Under the pieces are notes generated by a model, which saw nothing but the letters and a program-made list of their open reading frames with translations, searched no databases and had not been told where the DNA came from. Both the position numbers and the translations under genes were made by a program. From positions 2,418,001-2,482,000 of the forward strand of contig SPDT01000001.1 in the NCBI GenBank assembly GCA_008477525.1: a stretch of DNA of 64,000 nt, given 5' to 3'. Below, in pieces: positions 11,553 through 21,433 of the stretch (position 1 is the first letter of the stretch; each line of letters begins with the position of its first letter). This DNA is from Hypomyces perniciosus (taxonomy: Eukaryota; Ascomycota; Sordariomycetes; Hypocreales; Hypocreaceae).

Positions 11553-11669
11553 AATGATCGATTCGCGATGAGGTGTCTACGAAGGATATTCCAATAAAAA
11601 TGTAAGGAAAGTAAGTGTAAGTCCAACGAGCCATCACACAAAAAAAGACAAAAAAGTCTAAAAAAGAAA

Positions 11670-11821
11670 CGACACCTGCAGGATTCGAACCTGCGCGTGC
11701 GAACACAATGCCTAAGTTATCTGTTGGATACTATTTGGGATGTTAGTGAATTTGCTAGGTGAATATGGAATCGCGGGTCAACGTACGCAGGGCATCGCCT
11801 TAACCACTCGGCCAAAGTGTC
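11670..11821 (-). tRNA. tRNA-Ser(GCU), copy 2, with nested GT-AG and tRNA-type introns
   Basis: The exons are identical to those of the copy at 9701-9849, but the inserts differ. The 5' exon is 11821-11787. A 56-nt segment, 11786-11731, runs from GTACGT to AAATAG, with CACTAAC about 12 nt before its end. UA follows (11730-11729), then a 15-nt segment (11728-11714), then the 3' exon 11713-11670 with TTTCTTTTTT after it. Double removal again yields CUGCUAA on ATGCC/GGCAT. Only the splice-signal-like bases (GTAYGTT, CACTAAC, AG) are shared between the long inserts, while 81 exon bases are shared exactly. That argues for a working tRNA with relaxed introns and against a pseudogene. Confidence 0.85.
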
Positions 11822-12597
11822 TATTGGATGCTCAGGGTGTTGATTACAATAATAGATAACACATCACCAACCGAGCATGGATAGATCACCTCCAGACCAT
11901 TCACTACTACCACTACTTCGTACGTTATTTGGTTTAGCAACACGCATCAATCCATCAGACAAATACTAACCCAAACCCTCCCGAACAAGCCCAAAGGTCC
12001 CAAAGAACAGATCACTCCCCACCGTCCCGTCGGGCGCTTCCGTCTCGATCCGTCGCCCTCCGCTCGGAAGTCCGAGACTGAACGAATACAGCACGGAGAT
12101 GTCGGCTCCGAAGGTTGACTTACACGACATCTTCGAACAGAAGCCATGGATGTACTTCTTATACCTCATAGTAATAGTAATAATATGGAGTCTTGTTACT
12201 TCGAACCCACATCAAAGCATTTGCCAAGGCACATACCGGGTCATACAGGCACATTATCATCCCGTCTATTTTTCTATTCGCCCAGACATTTAGTTCCGTC
12301 ATGAGTATGTCTATGAACAAAGCCACTCGAAAACTAGTAGTATGTAAAACCCGACAAGCATGAAGTAGTAACCGCTCCCCCGTCCCTTGCCGCAACCGGT
12401 ACCAGGAACAAGAGCTGTCATCCCGTCATAACAGAAACAGAGACAGACAAACAAGTGCAGAATCACATGAGACAGTCTCAAACAAATTCTGTCCAAGAAT
12501 ATCCCGAAGCCACCAGTTGCTTCCACTTGTATAAATAACTAAAGAAATAGAGTCCTGTAACGTTCATTGCCAATCATCAAGCCCTGACAAACGCCGC
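11822..12597. other. Intergenic between tRNA-Ser copy 2 and the carrier gene
   Basis: Small overlapping frames exist on both strands at about 11950-12300, but none has a family resemblance or convincing splice structure. The part next to 12597 is probably the 3' UTR of the carrier gene. No RNA gene was seen. Confidence 0.45.
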
Positions 12598-13681
12598 TTA
12601 ATGCTTAGCCGAGACTTGGTCACCGGTAAGCTTTTCCACATAAGTCTTCGCCCTGTTCACGTAAACAAATTCGTTAGCATTGGAAAATAATGACGTTTTC
12701 ACCATTGGGGTTGAAACTCACATGTCACCAACAGCAACCATGCAAACGGTCTGCCAAACACCAAGACCAATTCGTGGAGTGACACCACGGTAGAGACCCT
12801 TGAAGCCATTGTTCTGGTAAATGTAGCGGAAAGTGTTGCCGACCGTCATCTTCTTGGGTCGGTTAGGGTCGTCCTTCTTGCTCTGCATCTCAACACGAAT
12901 GACCTCAATAGGCTGGTTCCAGGCGCTCAAACCACCACCCAGGGTACTGGCAAGGACCTTCTCCCAGGCAGACAGCTTCTCATGTGCCTCCTTGCCCGTG
13001 GCCTTCTTGATCCAGCCCTCAGCCAGTCGGCTAAGACCGAAGCGGCTACCCCAGTTGGTCATCTGTCGGATGGCGACAGCGTTGACGCCCTTGTTGATAC
13101 CGCGGATACCCTCCTTTTGGTAAATGCCCATGAAGGTCTGGAAGGTAGACTGGGGCTTGACACCAGCAGCAGCCATCTTGTGCTGGGTGATTTCAACCGT
13201 CTTCATGCAGGTGCAGAAACCCATGGTGGCGTAGGCCTGGGCGACACCACCCGTGATGCCACCCAAAATGCCACCACCAAACTCAGAAGCGCCCATGTAG
13301 CGGGCGTAGTACTCGGCCTCAGAAGCGACGAAGAGGAGGACGGCGCCCTTGGTAGAAGCCTCAATCCAAGCCCAGGGAATGAGGCCCTGGTAGACTGTAA
13401 AGGGAGGCTGGTTAGTTTTGATTCCAGTGAGACAACGGAACAGCACAAGACAGGTTTCACTCACAGCCGAGAACACCGCCTCGAGCCCAGATGCGCCCCA
13501 GAGACGTAGAGAAGCCATCGCCACGGTTGGCAGCCATAGTGGTCTTGATGACCTCAAGGGGTTGGCCCAGAGTCGTGACCTCGAACATGTTGAGACCGGC
13601 GCCGAGGAGCAAGTTGGAGAACTTGATGGGCTTCTTCTCAAGCGTGTTTCCCGCGGGGGCGGGCACGGCGGTTGCGACCAT
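12598..13681 (-). CDS. YHM2: Mitochondrial citrate/2-oxoglutarate carrier, YHM2 type
   Basis: It exchanges citrate and 2-oxoglutarate across the mitochondrial inner membrane, supplying cytosolic citrate, acetyl-CoA and NADPH. Exons on the minus strand are 13681-13465, 13394-12722 and 12652-12598 (introns 70 and 69 nt, GTGAGT donors). They give 314 aa, the length of the yeast protein. YHM2 hallmarks are present: LGQPLEVIKTTMAANR near the start, YQGLIPWAWIEASTKGAVLLF, ILGGITGGVAQAYATMGFCTC, KGVNAVAIRQMTNWGSRFG, SAWNQPIEVIRVEMQSKK and GLYRGVTPRIGLGVWQT. The second intron splits the GDM codon near the end; the last exon adds KTYVEKLTGDQVSAKH. Start ATG 13681 follows a pyrimidine-rich leader. Citrate synthase lies next upstream on the same strand, a fitting neighbour. 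A CCGAGG box is at 14011. Confidence 0.95.
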
Positions 13682-15143
13682 TGCTTCTGGATGAGTTGCG
13701 GTATGGGGCCCTGACCAAGGGAATATGGTGCTTCTTCGCAAGGGGTGGGTTGAGAGGCGAGGAGAGGAGAAGGGAGAGGGAGGAAAGGGGGTGGAAGAAG
13801 AGGAGAGGTGAGAGTTGGGAGTTGGAAGAGATACTAGTAGATGAGAAAGGAGGAGGCACAAGGAGGTGCAAGTAAGGCTTCGACTGCTGAGTAAGATTTG
13901 CTTGCCGGACAGTTTCGGAGGTTTCGCAGTGGCTCCGTTCCTATGAGATGTTGGAGAAGCGGCTTCGGGAGTCAAAAGGCCTTGACCTTTCGGGCAGGAT
14001 GGTCCAGACTCCGAGGCTGTTGAGAGTATGGAGCTGGCCTTAAGCAGGGGCCGTCTTTTTGCACGTGCTTTGGCTAGGTACAGCTGAACAGCGCTGAAGG
14101 GTCCGCTATATTGAGTCGCTGGAGTGGTCCTTTAGTGGAATCGGTCCGGCAATAGTGATGGATACAGGTACTAATTACGGCGCACGGCGTCCGAGTACGA
14201 CGACCCGGGTATTATGGACTCTTTTGGCGGTGCAGCTCTGAGAGCTGTCTGTATCGGAGTCTACCGAGTTGAGATCTGTCCAATTGAAGAATGTCTACGA
14301 GTACTCTTGGCAGGTATTGGAACACACAAAAAGGCGCATTTCACTACCCCTTCTACAGAGCATAGCAGAGGTAACTGATGATACAAAGTACATAATGATG
14401 CTGTAAGCGCCGTCATCAACGCAGAGCTTCAAGTCGTGGTAATAAAAGCACCTATTCAGTTAGAGCCGGCGGCAGTTTTTGCTGAGATTCCTTGGTGGGA
14501 CTGGCCCATGTGGCGTAGCTCCGCCAAAAATTAATTTTGGCATCTCAACATTGTCGATTGTTGAGCTTCCCTGAGGCATGGGGCTGGTTTTCAATATCTC
14601 GTGTTCGTATCGCATCACAGGCTGCATGTCATGGATCCAGGTACCTACTCGTAGGCAGTGGTATTACGGAGTACTTCGTACTTCGTACTTCGTAAATCAA
14701 TTCCAGCAGCCTTACGTCGTCAACCTAGTATCCACTCCATACAATCGAGGGAAGCTGTCGCACAGCTCGACTCTTTCTTTGGTTTGGCGATGGTGTCGTC
14801 GCCATCAATTACGAGTAGGCAATTGGTCATCTAGAAAGCCATGCAAATCTATGAAAAGTCCCTAGACCTCCAATGATCAAATACTCCATCAATCAAGCGT
14901 TGCCTCATGTATTCACAGCATCATGGCTCACGCCTGACTCGTTTCTCATCTTATTACATCAATTGGAAACTAAACAGTTCCGTGTGTATTGTACAAGTTA
15001 AGCGCCAGTTTTGGTTTCTGCTGTGTCGCCCACAGACTGTCTATATCCCAGTCGACTGTCCGTCCAAAGCTCCTGCTTTTCTTTCCCAGAACCAGAGCTC
15101 CCAAAAATCTTTTCGTCTATAGCGCAATTATCCAACAACCTCC
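13682..15143. other. Promoter region of the carrier gene and 3' flank of citrate synthase
   Basis: On the minus strand the carrier leader is rich in C and T (13740-13870). One CCGAGG hexamer at 14011-14016 lies about 330 bp upstream of the carrier ATG. At about 14660-14700 there is a tandem run of GTACTTC units (TACGGAGTACTTCGTACTTC...), the short palindromic motif found through the window. No gene is supported. Confidence 0.5.
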
Positions 15144-16857
15144 TTACAGCTTCTTGACAAGCTCGGCCCACTTATCAGTCGAGAAGGACTTGGGGCGCTC
15201 AATCGGGGCACCAACGGCGCGGTCGATGATCAGCTGGGGCAGGACACCGATGGCGCGCGAGACACCGAACAGGACGGTGTAGTAGTTGGCCTCGGTCAAG
15301 CCGTAGTACTGGAGCAGGACACCGGAGTGGGCATCGACGTTGGGGTAGGGGTTCTTGGTCTTGCCGTGCTCAGTCAGGACACCAGGGGCAATCTTGTAAA
15401 CCTGGCTGACAAGCTTGAACATAGGGTCGTTGGGCATCTTCTCTGTAGGTGTGTCAGCGTTTTGCTTCATCTTAATGCTTTATTTTTATGCAAATCGGGG
15501 CCATTCCGGGGGTTCACGTACCCTGAGCGAACTTGCGCTGAGCCATGTAGCGGGGGTCTGTCTTGCGGAGAACAGCGTGGCCGTAGCCGGGAACGACACG
15601 GCCGGCGTTGAGGGTGGACCAGAGGTAGTCGGTGATGGCCTTGTCGCTGAGGTCGTCGCCAACAGCCTTCTTCATCTCAGTGAGCCAGTTGAGCACTTCC
15701 TGGTTAGCAAGGCCGTGCAGGGGCCCGGCAAGACCGTTGAGACCAGCAGCCAGAGACAGGAAAGGCGAGCTGAGAGCGCTGCCAACCAGGTGGGTGGTGT
15801 GGGCGCTGACATTGCCACCCTCGTGGTCGGTGTGGATAGTAAGGTACAGACGCATCAGCTCAATGAAGTCGGTGTTCTCGCCAAAGCCGAGCTGGTTGGC
15901 AAAGTTGAAGGAGTAGTCCTTGTCCTTCTGGATAGGGGCAACCTTGCCGCCCTTGAAGACGTTCTGGTAGATGCGCGAGGCAATGTTGGGCAGCTTGGCA
16001 ATCAGATCCATGGAGTCCTCATAGGTGTAGTGCCAGTAGTCCTTCTTGTTGATACCCTTGGCGTAGGCCTTGGCGAAGGACGAGGTGTGCTCGAGAGCAG
16101 TCACGGCCAGGGAGAACTGGGCCATGGGGTGCAGGTCGGTCGGGCAGTGGTCAATGAGCTCCTCGACGAACTTGGGGATGTCGGAGCGGGCAGCCCACTC
16201 GGCGGACAGGTCGCGGACCTGCTGCTCGGTGGGAACCTCACCGGTCAGAAGCAGCCAGAAGAGACCTGCAAAGAATCGATGGTTAGTCTCGCTACAATCC
16301 AGACACGCAATACGGTGCCACTAACCTTCGGGGAGAGGCTCATTGCCACCGGGGGCCTTGGGGAGAAGCTCCTGGCACTCGGGGATGGTCTTGCCACGGA
16401 ATCGGATACCCTCCTCGGCGTCGAGGACGGAACCCTCCCAGACCAGGGCCTTGATGCCTCGAGCACCGCCATAGACCTGGTCAAGAGTCACCTTGTCAAC
16501 GACCTTGGAGCCGTGCTCCCTGTGGGTGGGGTTAGCATTGTGCTTATATCCAAGTTGGTGATGCCACGTTGTGGGTTACTGACTTTCGCAGGGTCTTGAT
16601 CTGGTCGATCTTCTCGGGCAGAAGCTCGGCGAAGCGCTCCTTCAGAGACTGGATGACAAGAATCAGTGTCAAACTCCGTCTATCATTGAGAGCAAGGCCG
16701 GTCCGTGGTGGGCTCCGTGCTGCTGCCGCAAGCTGCTTACCTGGGTCTTTGCGGAATAGCATCGCACGGCGGTGAAAGCCGTGGCCCGGCCATTGAAGGC
16801 AGGGTTTCGGAGCGAGGCCCTCAGGGCCGAGTTGCTGAGACGGGTGACAGAGGCCAT
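15144..16857 (-). CDS. CIT1: Citrate synthase, mitochondrial
   Basis: It condenses acetyl-CoA and oxaloacetate to citrate, the first step of the TCA cycle. Five exons on the minus strand, 16857-16741, 16648-16584, 16519-16326, 16265-15522 and 15442-15144, give 472 aa. The N-terminus [17 protein letters not shown] is an Arg/Ser-rich mitochondrial presequence, with a likely cleavage region RCYS about residue 35. Active-site blocks are visible: the His-containing [24 protein letters not shown] (second catalytic His) and [11 protein letters not shown] (catalytic Asp). All four introns restore the conserved frame, for example LRK|EHG and FAQ|EKMPNDP. The protein ends -KKL, a weak match to a peroxisomal PTS1; some fungal citrate synthases are dually targeted, but this tail alone proves nothing. 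A CCTCGG box lies 141 bp upstream. Confidence 0.96.
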
Positions 16858-18769
16858 TGCGACTGGATGTGCCTAGGGATTGGAGAGATTACAAAGCCAG
16901 AGGGCTGGAGGAAGAAAGAGGATGGATGGGGAGTTAAAAGGCGCACCGTTCTCAGTGACCACGGGTTAGAAAAAAATTTAGGCCGGCCGATGCCAGACCT
17001 CGGACGCACCGCGCTGGGCCCTCCCGAAGGGCCCCGTTACAGTGGACTCACGGCGGAAGCGCCTGTGGCTGGCCCTACAGTTGGCCCTATGGTTGAGCCC
17101 GAGGCCCTGTAGGTAGGGGTCGTGAGTACGAATAGGCGCATTTTCCTGGATTAAATTTTGGTTGACTGCGACAACAAGTCCCCAATATTCAAAGACTCCC
17201 CCACCCGACCCCCAACAGCTTCCGCCTTTCCGACAAGTAAAAGATGAGGCGGAATACCGGCCATCTATTCGGCAAAACATCTGATTGCTTTCCTGCGTAG
17301 ATACTAATAGTATAGAATATTCGATGAAATGTGAAATATAGGTAGAGAAAGTCATGCCACAGTCCCGAGAACATCTTGAGACCAAAGCAGGAGTAGTAAA
17401 GTCTCTTCTTTGCTCATTGCTAATAACGATGACGGAATAGTGACGCGCGCCGGACTCCGATCAGAGATAAGGCCGAGTTATATATATCGCGGCCCACTAC
17501 TTCGTACTACGAATACAATTTGATTGTTGTTGCACTTGAAAAAAAATCACTTCAGGGACCGTCCTTTGAGACTTCAGGTTAGTTTTTGATAGGTTCTGCC
17601 TGAAACATTGGAGTCGATATAAATTGTCCACGTGGAATATACGTCGTACGAAGAACAAAGCACAGCCATACCACAAGCCACCACTACGAGTTGGTCTCCG
17701 ATAGGATGATGCTTTTTTTTCCCTTCGCAAATCATCGGGCGTCATGTTCGGGCGCCGACGGACTATTATCGTCTTCCATAAGCACGATCTAGCCTTGATG
17801 CTAGTACGGAGTATTTAGTAGTAGTAGTAGTATTGATAAATGTCTTCCGTATCTGCTTGTGACTTTCAGAATGTGTCTAATAGACATGTGATCTAGAATG
17901 TCATCCGCACATTGATCCTTTCGCCCGTCAAAGACTCCTTCACGACCATGTGCGTCATCGCTCACATTTACCGAATGCAGAGACAATCTGCCGGAATAGT
18001 AGTACTAGTACTCCATGTCTGGTGACTGGGTACTAATGTACATCAGGCCAACGGCTGAATCTCGGATCAGAAAATTTGATTGAACAAAGAACCGGTACGT
18101 ACCGCGTGTCTCGTGACTGCAGCTGTGAATGCTGGCTCAAACACGGCAGCCACACAGAAAGTTTCAGTGGAAGCGATGGTGGGCTGAGCGCTACGTAAGA
18201 AATTACTTTGCAACCCTTCGCCCCTCTCCTCCCTTTCTCACTTTCTCCTCCTCCATCAACCTCCATCGTCACCTCAAGGGCCTGCGAATTCTTGGGCATC
18301 GAAGCGGCATCGAAGCAGCATCGCCATATTCCCCCTTCGGCTCCTCGCTAGTTCGACCGACAATATCCCCCTAGACGGGCCTGAGGGTAGTCGCCGCCAG
18401 CCCCTGTGATCCTCGTCGCGCTCGCGTGTTTCGCCGTCGCAGTAGAAGACTTTTCTTTTTTCCCCCTGCACACGCGCAACTGTCGATCCGCCACGTATCT
18501 CGTGCTTTTGAGTTTGCCCACTCCGTACACACGACAAGAATACTCTTTCGTACAGTATCGCGTCGTTTTGTAAGAGGATCTTTGTCGCTAGTACGCTGGG
18601 AGAATAGACTTCACCGTACGATCTGGAAGCCTCTCGCAAGTGATTCGCCGGATCAACCACAAGGAAGGGGTTTGCTTGTCATCTGCGTCGCCTATCGTAC
18701 ATCAGCGCCAGTTACCCTACTGGGACCTGACCGCGGAGCATCAGTTTATTCTGGTCTCGTCTAGATACT
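16858..18769. other. Divergent intergenic region between citrate synthase and the RNA-binding protein gene
   Basis: It holds the promoters of both divergently transcribed genes. Near 17500, 17806 and 18000 there are TACTTCGTACTACG, TACGGAGTA and (TAG)n motifs. The stretch 18230-18480 is pyrimidine-rich (CCTCCCTTTCTCACTTTCTCC), a likely promoter or leader of the plus-strand gene starting at 18770. No additional gene is supported. Confidence 0.5.
16998..17003. promoter_or_regulatory. Single CCTCGG box upstream of citrate synthase
   Basis: CCTCGG matches the FarA/FarB core and lies 141 bp before the citrate synthase ATG. A single hexamer is expected by chance about once per 2 kb on two strands, so this alone is weak. 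It gains some weight from the paired boxes at 281-306 and the one at 14011. Confidence 0.3.
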
Positions 18770-21283
18770 ATGGCGTCCGCAGTAACAGACTTGGAAGCTG
18801 GCCTCCAGGCCATGCTCAACTTGAAGCCACCAGGAGTATCGGGATCTCGTATAACTAGTCTAACATCGCTCTGCGTTGCCAACATCCAGGTATGTCCAGC
18901 TTTGATCCGCCCCTCTTGCATCACCTTGTTTTCAGTCAACTGACATATACTCCTCTGCAGTCCGAATCTGTCCTCATCCAAAAGATCTACACACACTTCA
19001 AGAAAGCACCAGGAACACACAAGTTGGGGGTCCTCTACGTCGTAGACTCTGTAACCCGCAAGTGGCTTGAGCAAGCAAAATCCCAGGGACAGCCAATAAA
19101 CAGCTCTGCCCAGGATGGTACCTATGCCGCTGGAGTTCACCGAGTAACGGAGCTGATGCCTGTGTTGATGAATGACATTCTTCAGACCGCCCCAGAAGAT
19201 CAAAAGGTACGTATGTTTGAATTTGTATGAGTTGAGCAACGGCACCTGCTCGTAGGCGTCTCAACACCGCTCTGGATATTTGACATATCTGGTGTGTACG
19301 AGAAACACCTCGCCACCCAAGTTCGTCGGTCAGAGTCATCAATCATTATTGCTATGACATGCTCTGGCCAGATATTGAAGATCTTAGCACTACCGTCTGG
19401 AGGAACAGTAACTCACTTTTGTTGTTCGTCATGTAGGAGAAGATTAAGAAGTTGCTTGATATCTGGGAGAAGGGCCAGACCTTTCCCACGCCCATGATAG
19501 AATCATTCAAGGAGAAAGTCAATGCTCCTTCGCCACCGAGTACGTTTCCCCATCAAGGCCGTTGGATTGCCGAATCTCTGGGTCTTCAAAGCATTTGGCT
19601 ACCAAGCTGGACCAGATGTGTCAGCAAGAGGTTTTCTAACATGGTGTGCACAGAAACATCGACAACCCCTCCAGGAAGCCCACCACCTAGTCTCCTGGCA
19701 TCTCTCCAGAATCAGACCCAAAACAAGCCCGCTGTCCCCAACGGTTCTTCTATTCTTGAGGCTCTGGCTAACATTGCTCGCCAAAACACTTCGGCTGCCC
19801 CAAGCAGCCAGCCTCTTCCGACTCCCGCGGTATCGTATAGCATGTCTGGTGCCACTGCTGCTTCTGCTGCTCCCGGGTTGCCGCAGCCCGTGACATCATC
19901 AGTACCGCAGCCACAGCCTCACCAGTCGTATCCCCCGACTTCACAGCCTGTAAATGTGCCGTCTCTGCCCTTCTCTTTGACTCAGATGCTTGGTCAGAAT
20001 GCTGCACCAGCAGCAGTACCAAGCAACGGGAATAACCCGCCCAATCCATATGCAGCAGGACCCGCAGCATCTGCAGCCCCTGGGGGTCCTGGCCTAGATC
20101 CGAATGTACAACAGCAGATAATGCTGATCAAGGCACTGGCTGATCAGGGTGTTCCATTTGACAAGATTCCTGCTTTGATCCAGAGCATGACTGGTGCCGC
20201 TGCCCCCGGAGGCTTTCCAGCGGCGCAGCTTCCTGCGCCAGTGCCAGCAGCGCAGGGCACGTTTCCGTCGGGCCAGCAGCCATGGGGAGCCGCTGCTGCT
20301 GCGCCTTTGCCCGATAACATGCGTGATCAAAGCTACCAGGATGGCGTAAGATCTCCGCCTAGATATCGTGGCCGTTCACGATCGAGGTCACCCGATCGCG
20401 GCTGGGGCTCTTCGCGTGGATCCCCTCGCAGTGGACGTGATTATGGCCGCAACTCGCCACCTCGCGGCCGTGATGACCGAGACCGCAATGGTCGTAGAGG
20501 AAATGACTATCGTCAACGTAGTCCCCAAGGGCGCCACGCCTCTCCGCCTCATGATTTCGAACAGGAGAAGTGGGTTGAGTTCGATCCAACACTACCGACT
20601 GGTCACATCAAAGTTCTAAGCCGAACCCTATTTGTAGGAGGCGTAACGTGAGTGCATTTCAGATGTTGACCTAGAACGCGCACGTACTAACTTTAATCCA
20701 AGATGCTCCGAGGCCGAACTACGTAGCATCTTCAACCGCTATGGCACAGTTCAGACCTGTATTGTAAACAAGGACAAGCGTCATGCCTTTGTCAAGATGC
20801 TGACACGCAAGGATGCTGTCACCGCTAAGGACGCGATGGAGGACCCTAGGGGCATTGAATATCCACTCCGGGTAAGATTTCCGAACCTACATTCCTATTG
20901 GATTCTTCGTGGCTAACAACTGGTGATAGACAAGATGGGGTGTTGGCTTTGGTCCCAGAGACTGCAGCGATTACTCGACCGGCGTCAGTGTTATTCCTAT
21001 TCACAAGCTCACAGAGGCCGATCGCAAGTGGATGCTCACAGCCCCCTTTGGTGGTAGCGGTGGCCGACCCATCGACACGGGTCTATCTGTTGAGGAACCT
21101 GATATTGAAATCGGTGCTGGAGTCTCCTCCAAGGCCATCAGTCGTCGGATGCAGACCGATAAGGGCGGCAGCAACGGTCCCAAGTCCACACGCCACCGTG
21201 ACGATGATACGGGTCGCTGGCGTCGTGGCCGGGATGACAATGGCCCGGGCCAGGAAGACTATGGCAATGGACAGCAACAACTA

Positions 21284-21316
<33 letters not shown>

Positions 21317-21433
21317 CAACAACAGCAGGCTATGTCTGGCTTTCCATTCGGAATCGGGACGCTGCCAAACGGGATGCCTAACTTCCCGACCGGGTTCAGA
21401 TTCCCGGATCCTAGCTCAGCAGGAAGGAACTAA
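18770..21433 (+). CDS. Nrd1/Seb1-type RNA-binding protein with CTD-interacting domain and RRM
   Basis: Probably couples RNA polymerase II to transcription termination and 3'-end formation. Exons 18770-18889, 18961-19206, 19437-19539, 19654-20647, 20703-20871 and 20930-21433 give 711 aa. Residues 1-150 form a CID: SVLIQKIYTHFKKAPGTHKL, LYVVDSVTRKWLEQA, EKIKKLLDIWEKG. A Pro/Gln/Ala-rich middle leads to an RS-rich stretch (RYRGRSRSRSPDRGWGSSR). Then comes an RRM with RNP-2-like LFVGGVT and RNP-1-like KRHAFVKM, followed by the conserved TRWGVGFGPRDCSDY block typical of Seb1/Nrd1. A poly-Gln tract precedes the C-terminus. Intron 2 (230 nt) contains a 36-nt in-frame open segment (19256-19291) with splice-like ends, possibly a cassette. 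Intron 3 (114 nt) is a multiple of three and stop-free, so its retention would also be in frame. Confidence 0.9.
21283..21330 (+). repeat. CAG/CAA repeat encoding poly-glutamine
   Basis: A run of CAG and CAA codons near the 3' end of the RNA-binding protein gene encodes about 17 glutamines. Mixed CAG/CAA codons are typical of a selected poly-Gln tract. Length is likely to vary between strains. Confidence 0.85.

Noticed and set aside
13672..13875. Plus-strand frame opposite the carrier-gene start (Arg/Glu-rich)
   Set aside because: It is the complement of the pyrimidine-rich leader; the minus-strand gene is clear.
15415..16599. 394-codon open frame opposite citrate synthase
   Set aside because: It is an antisense shadow of a highly biased gene. 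It also runs through the citrate synthase introns and has no family resemblance.
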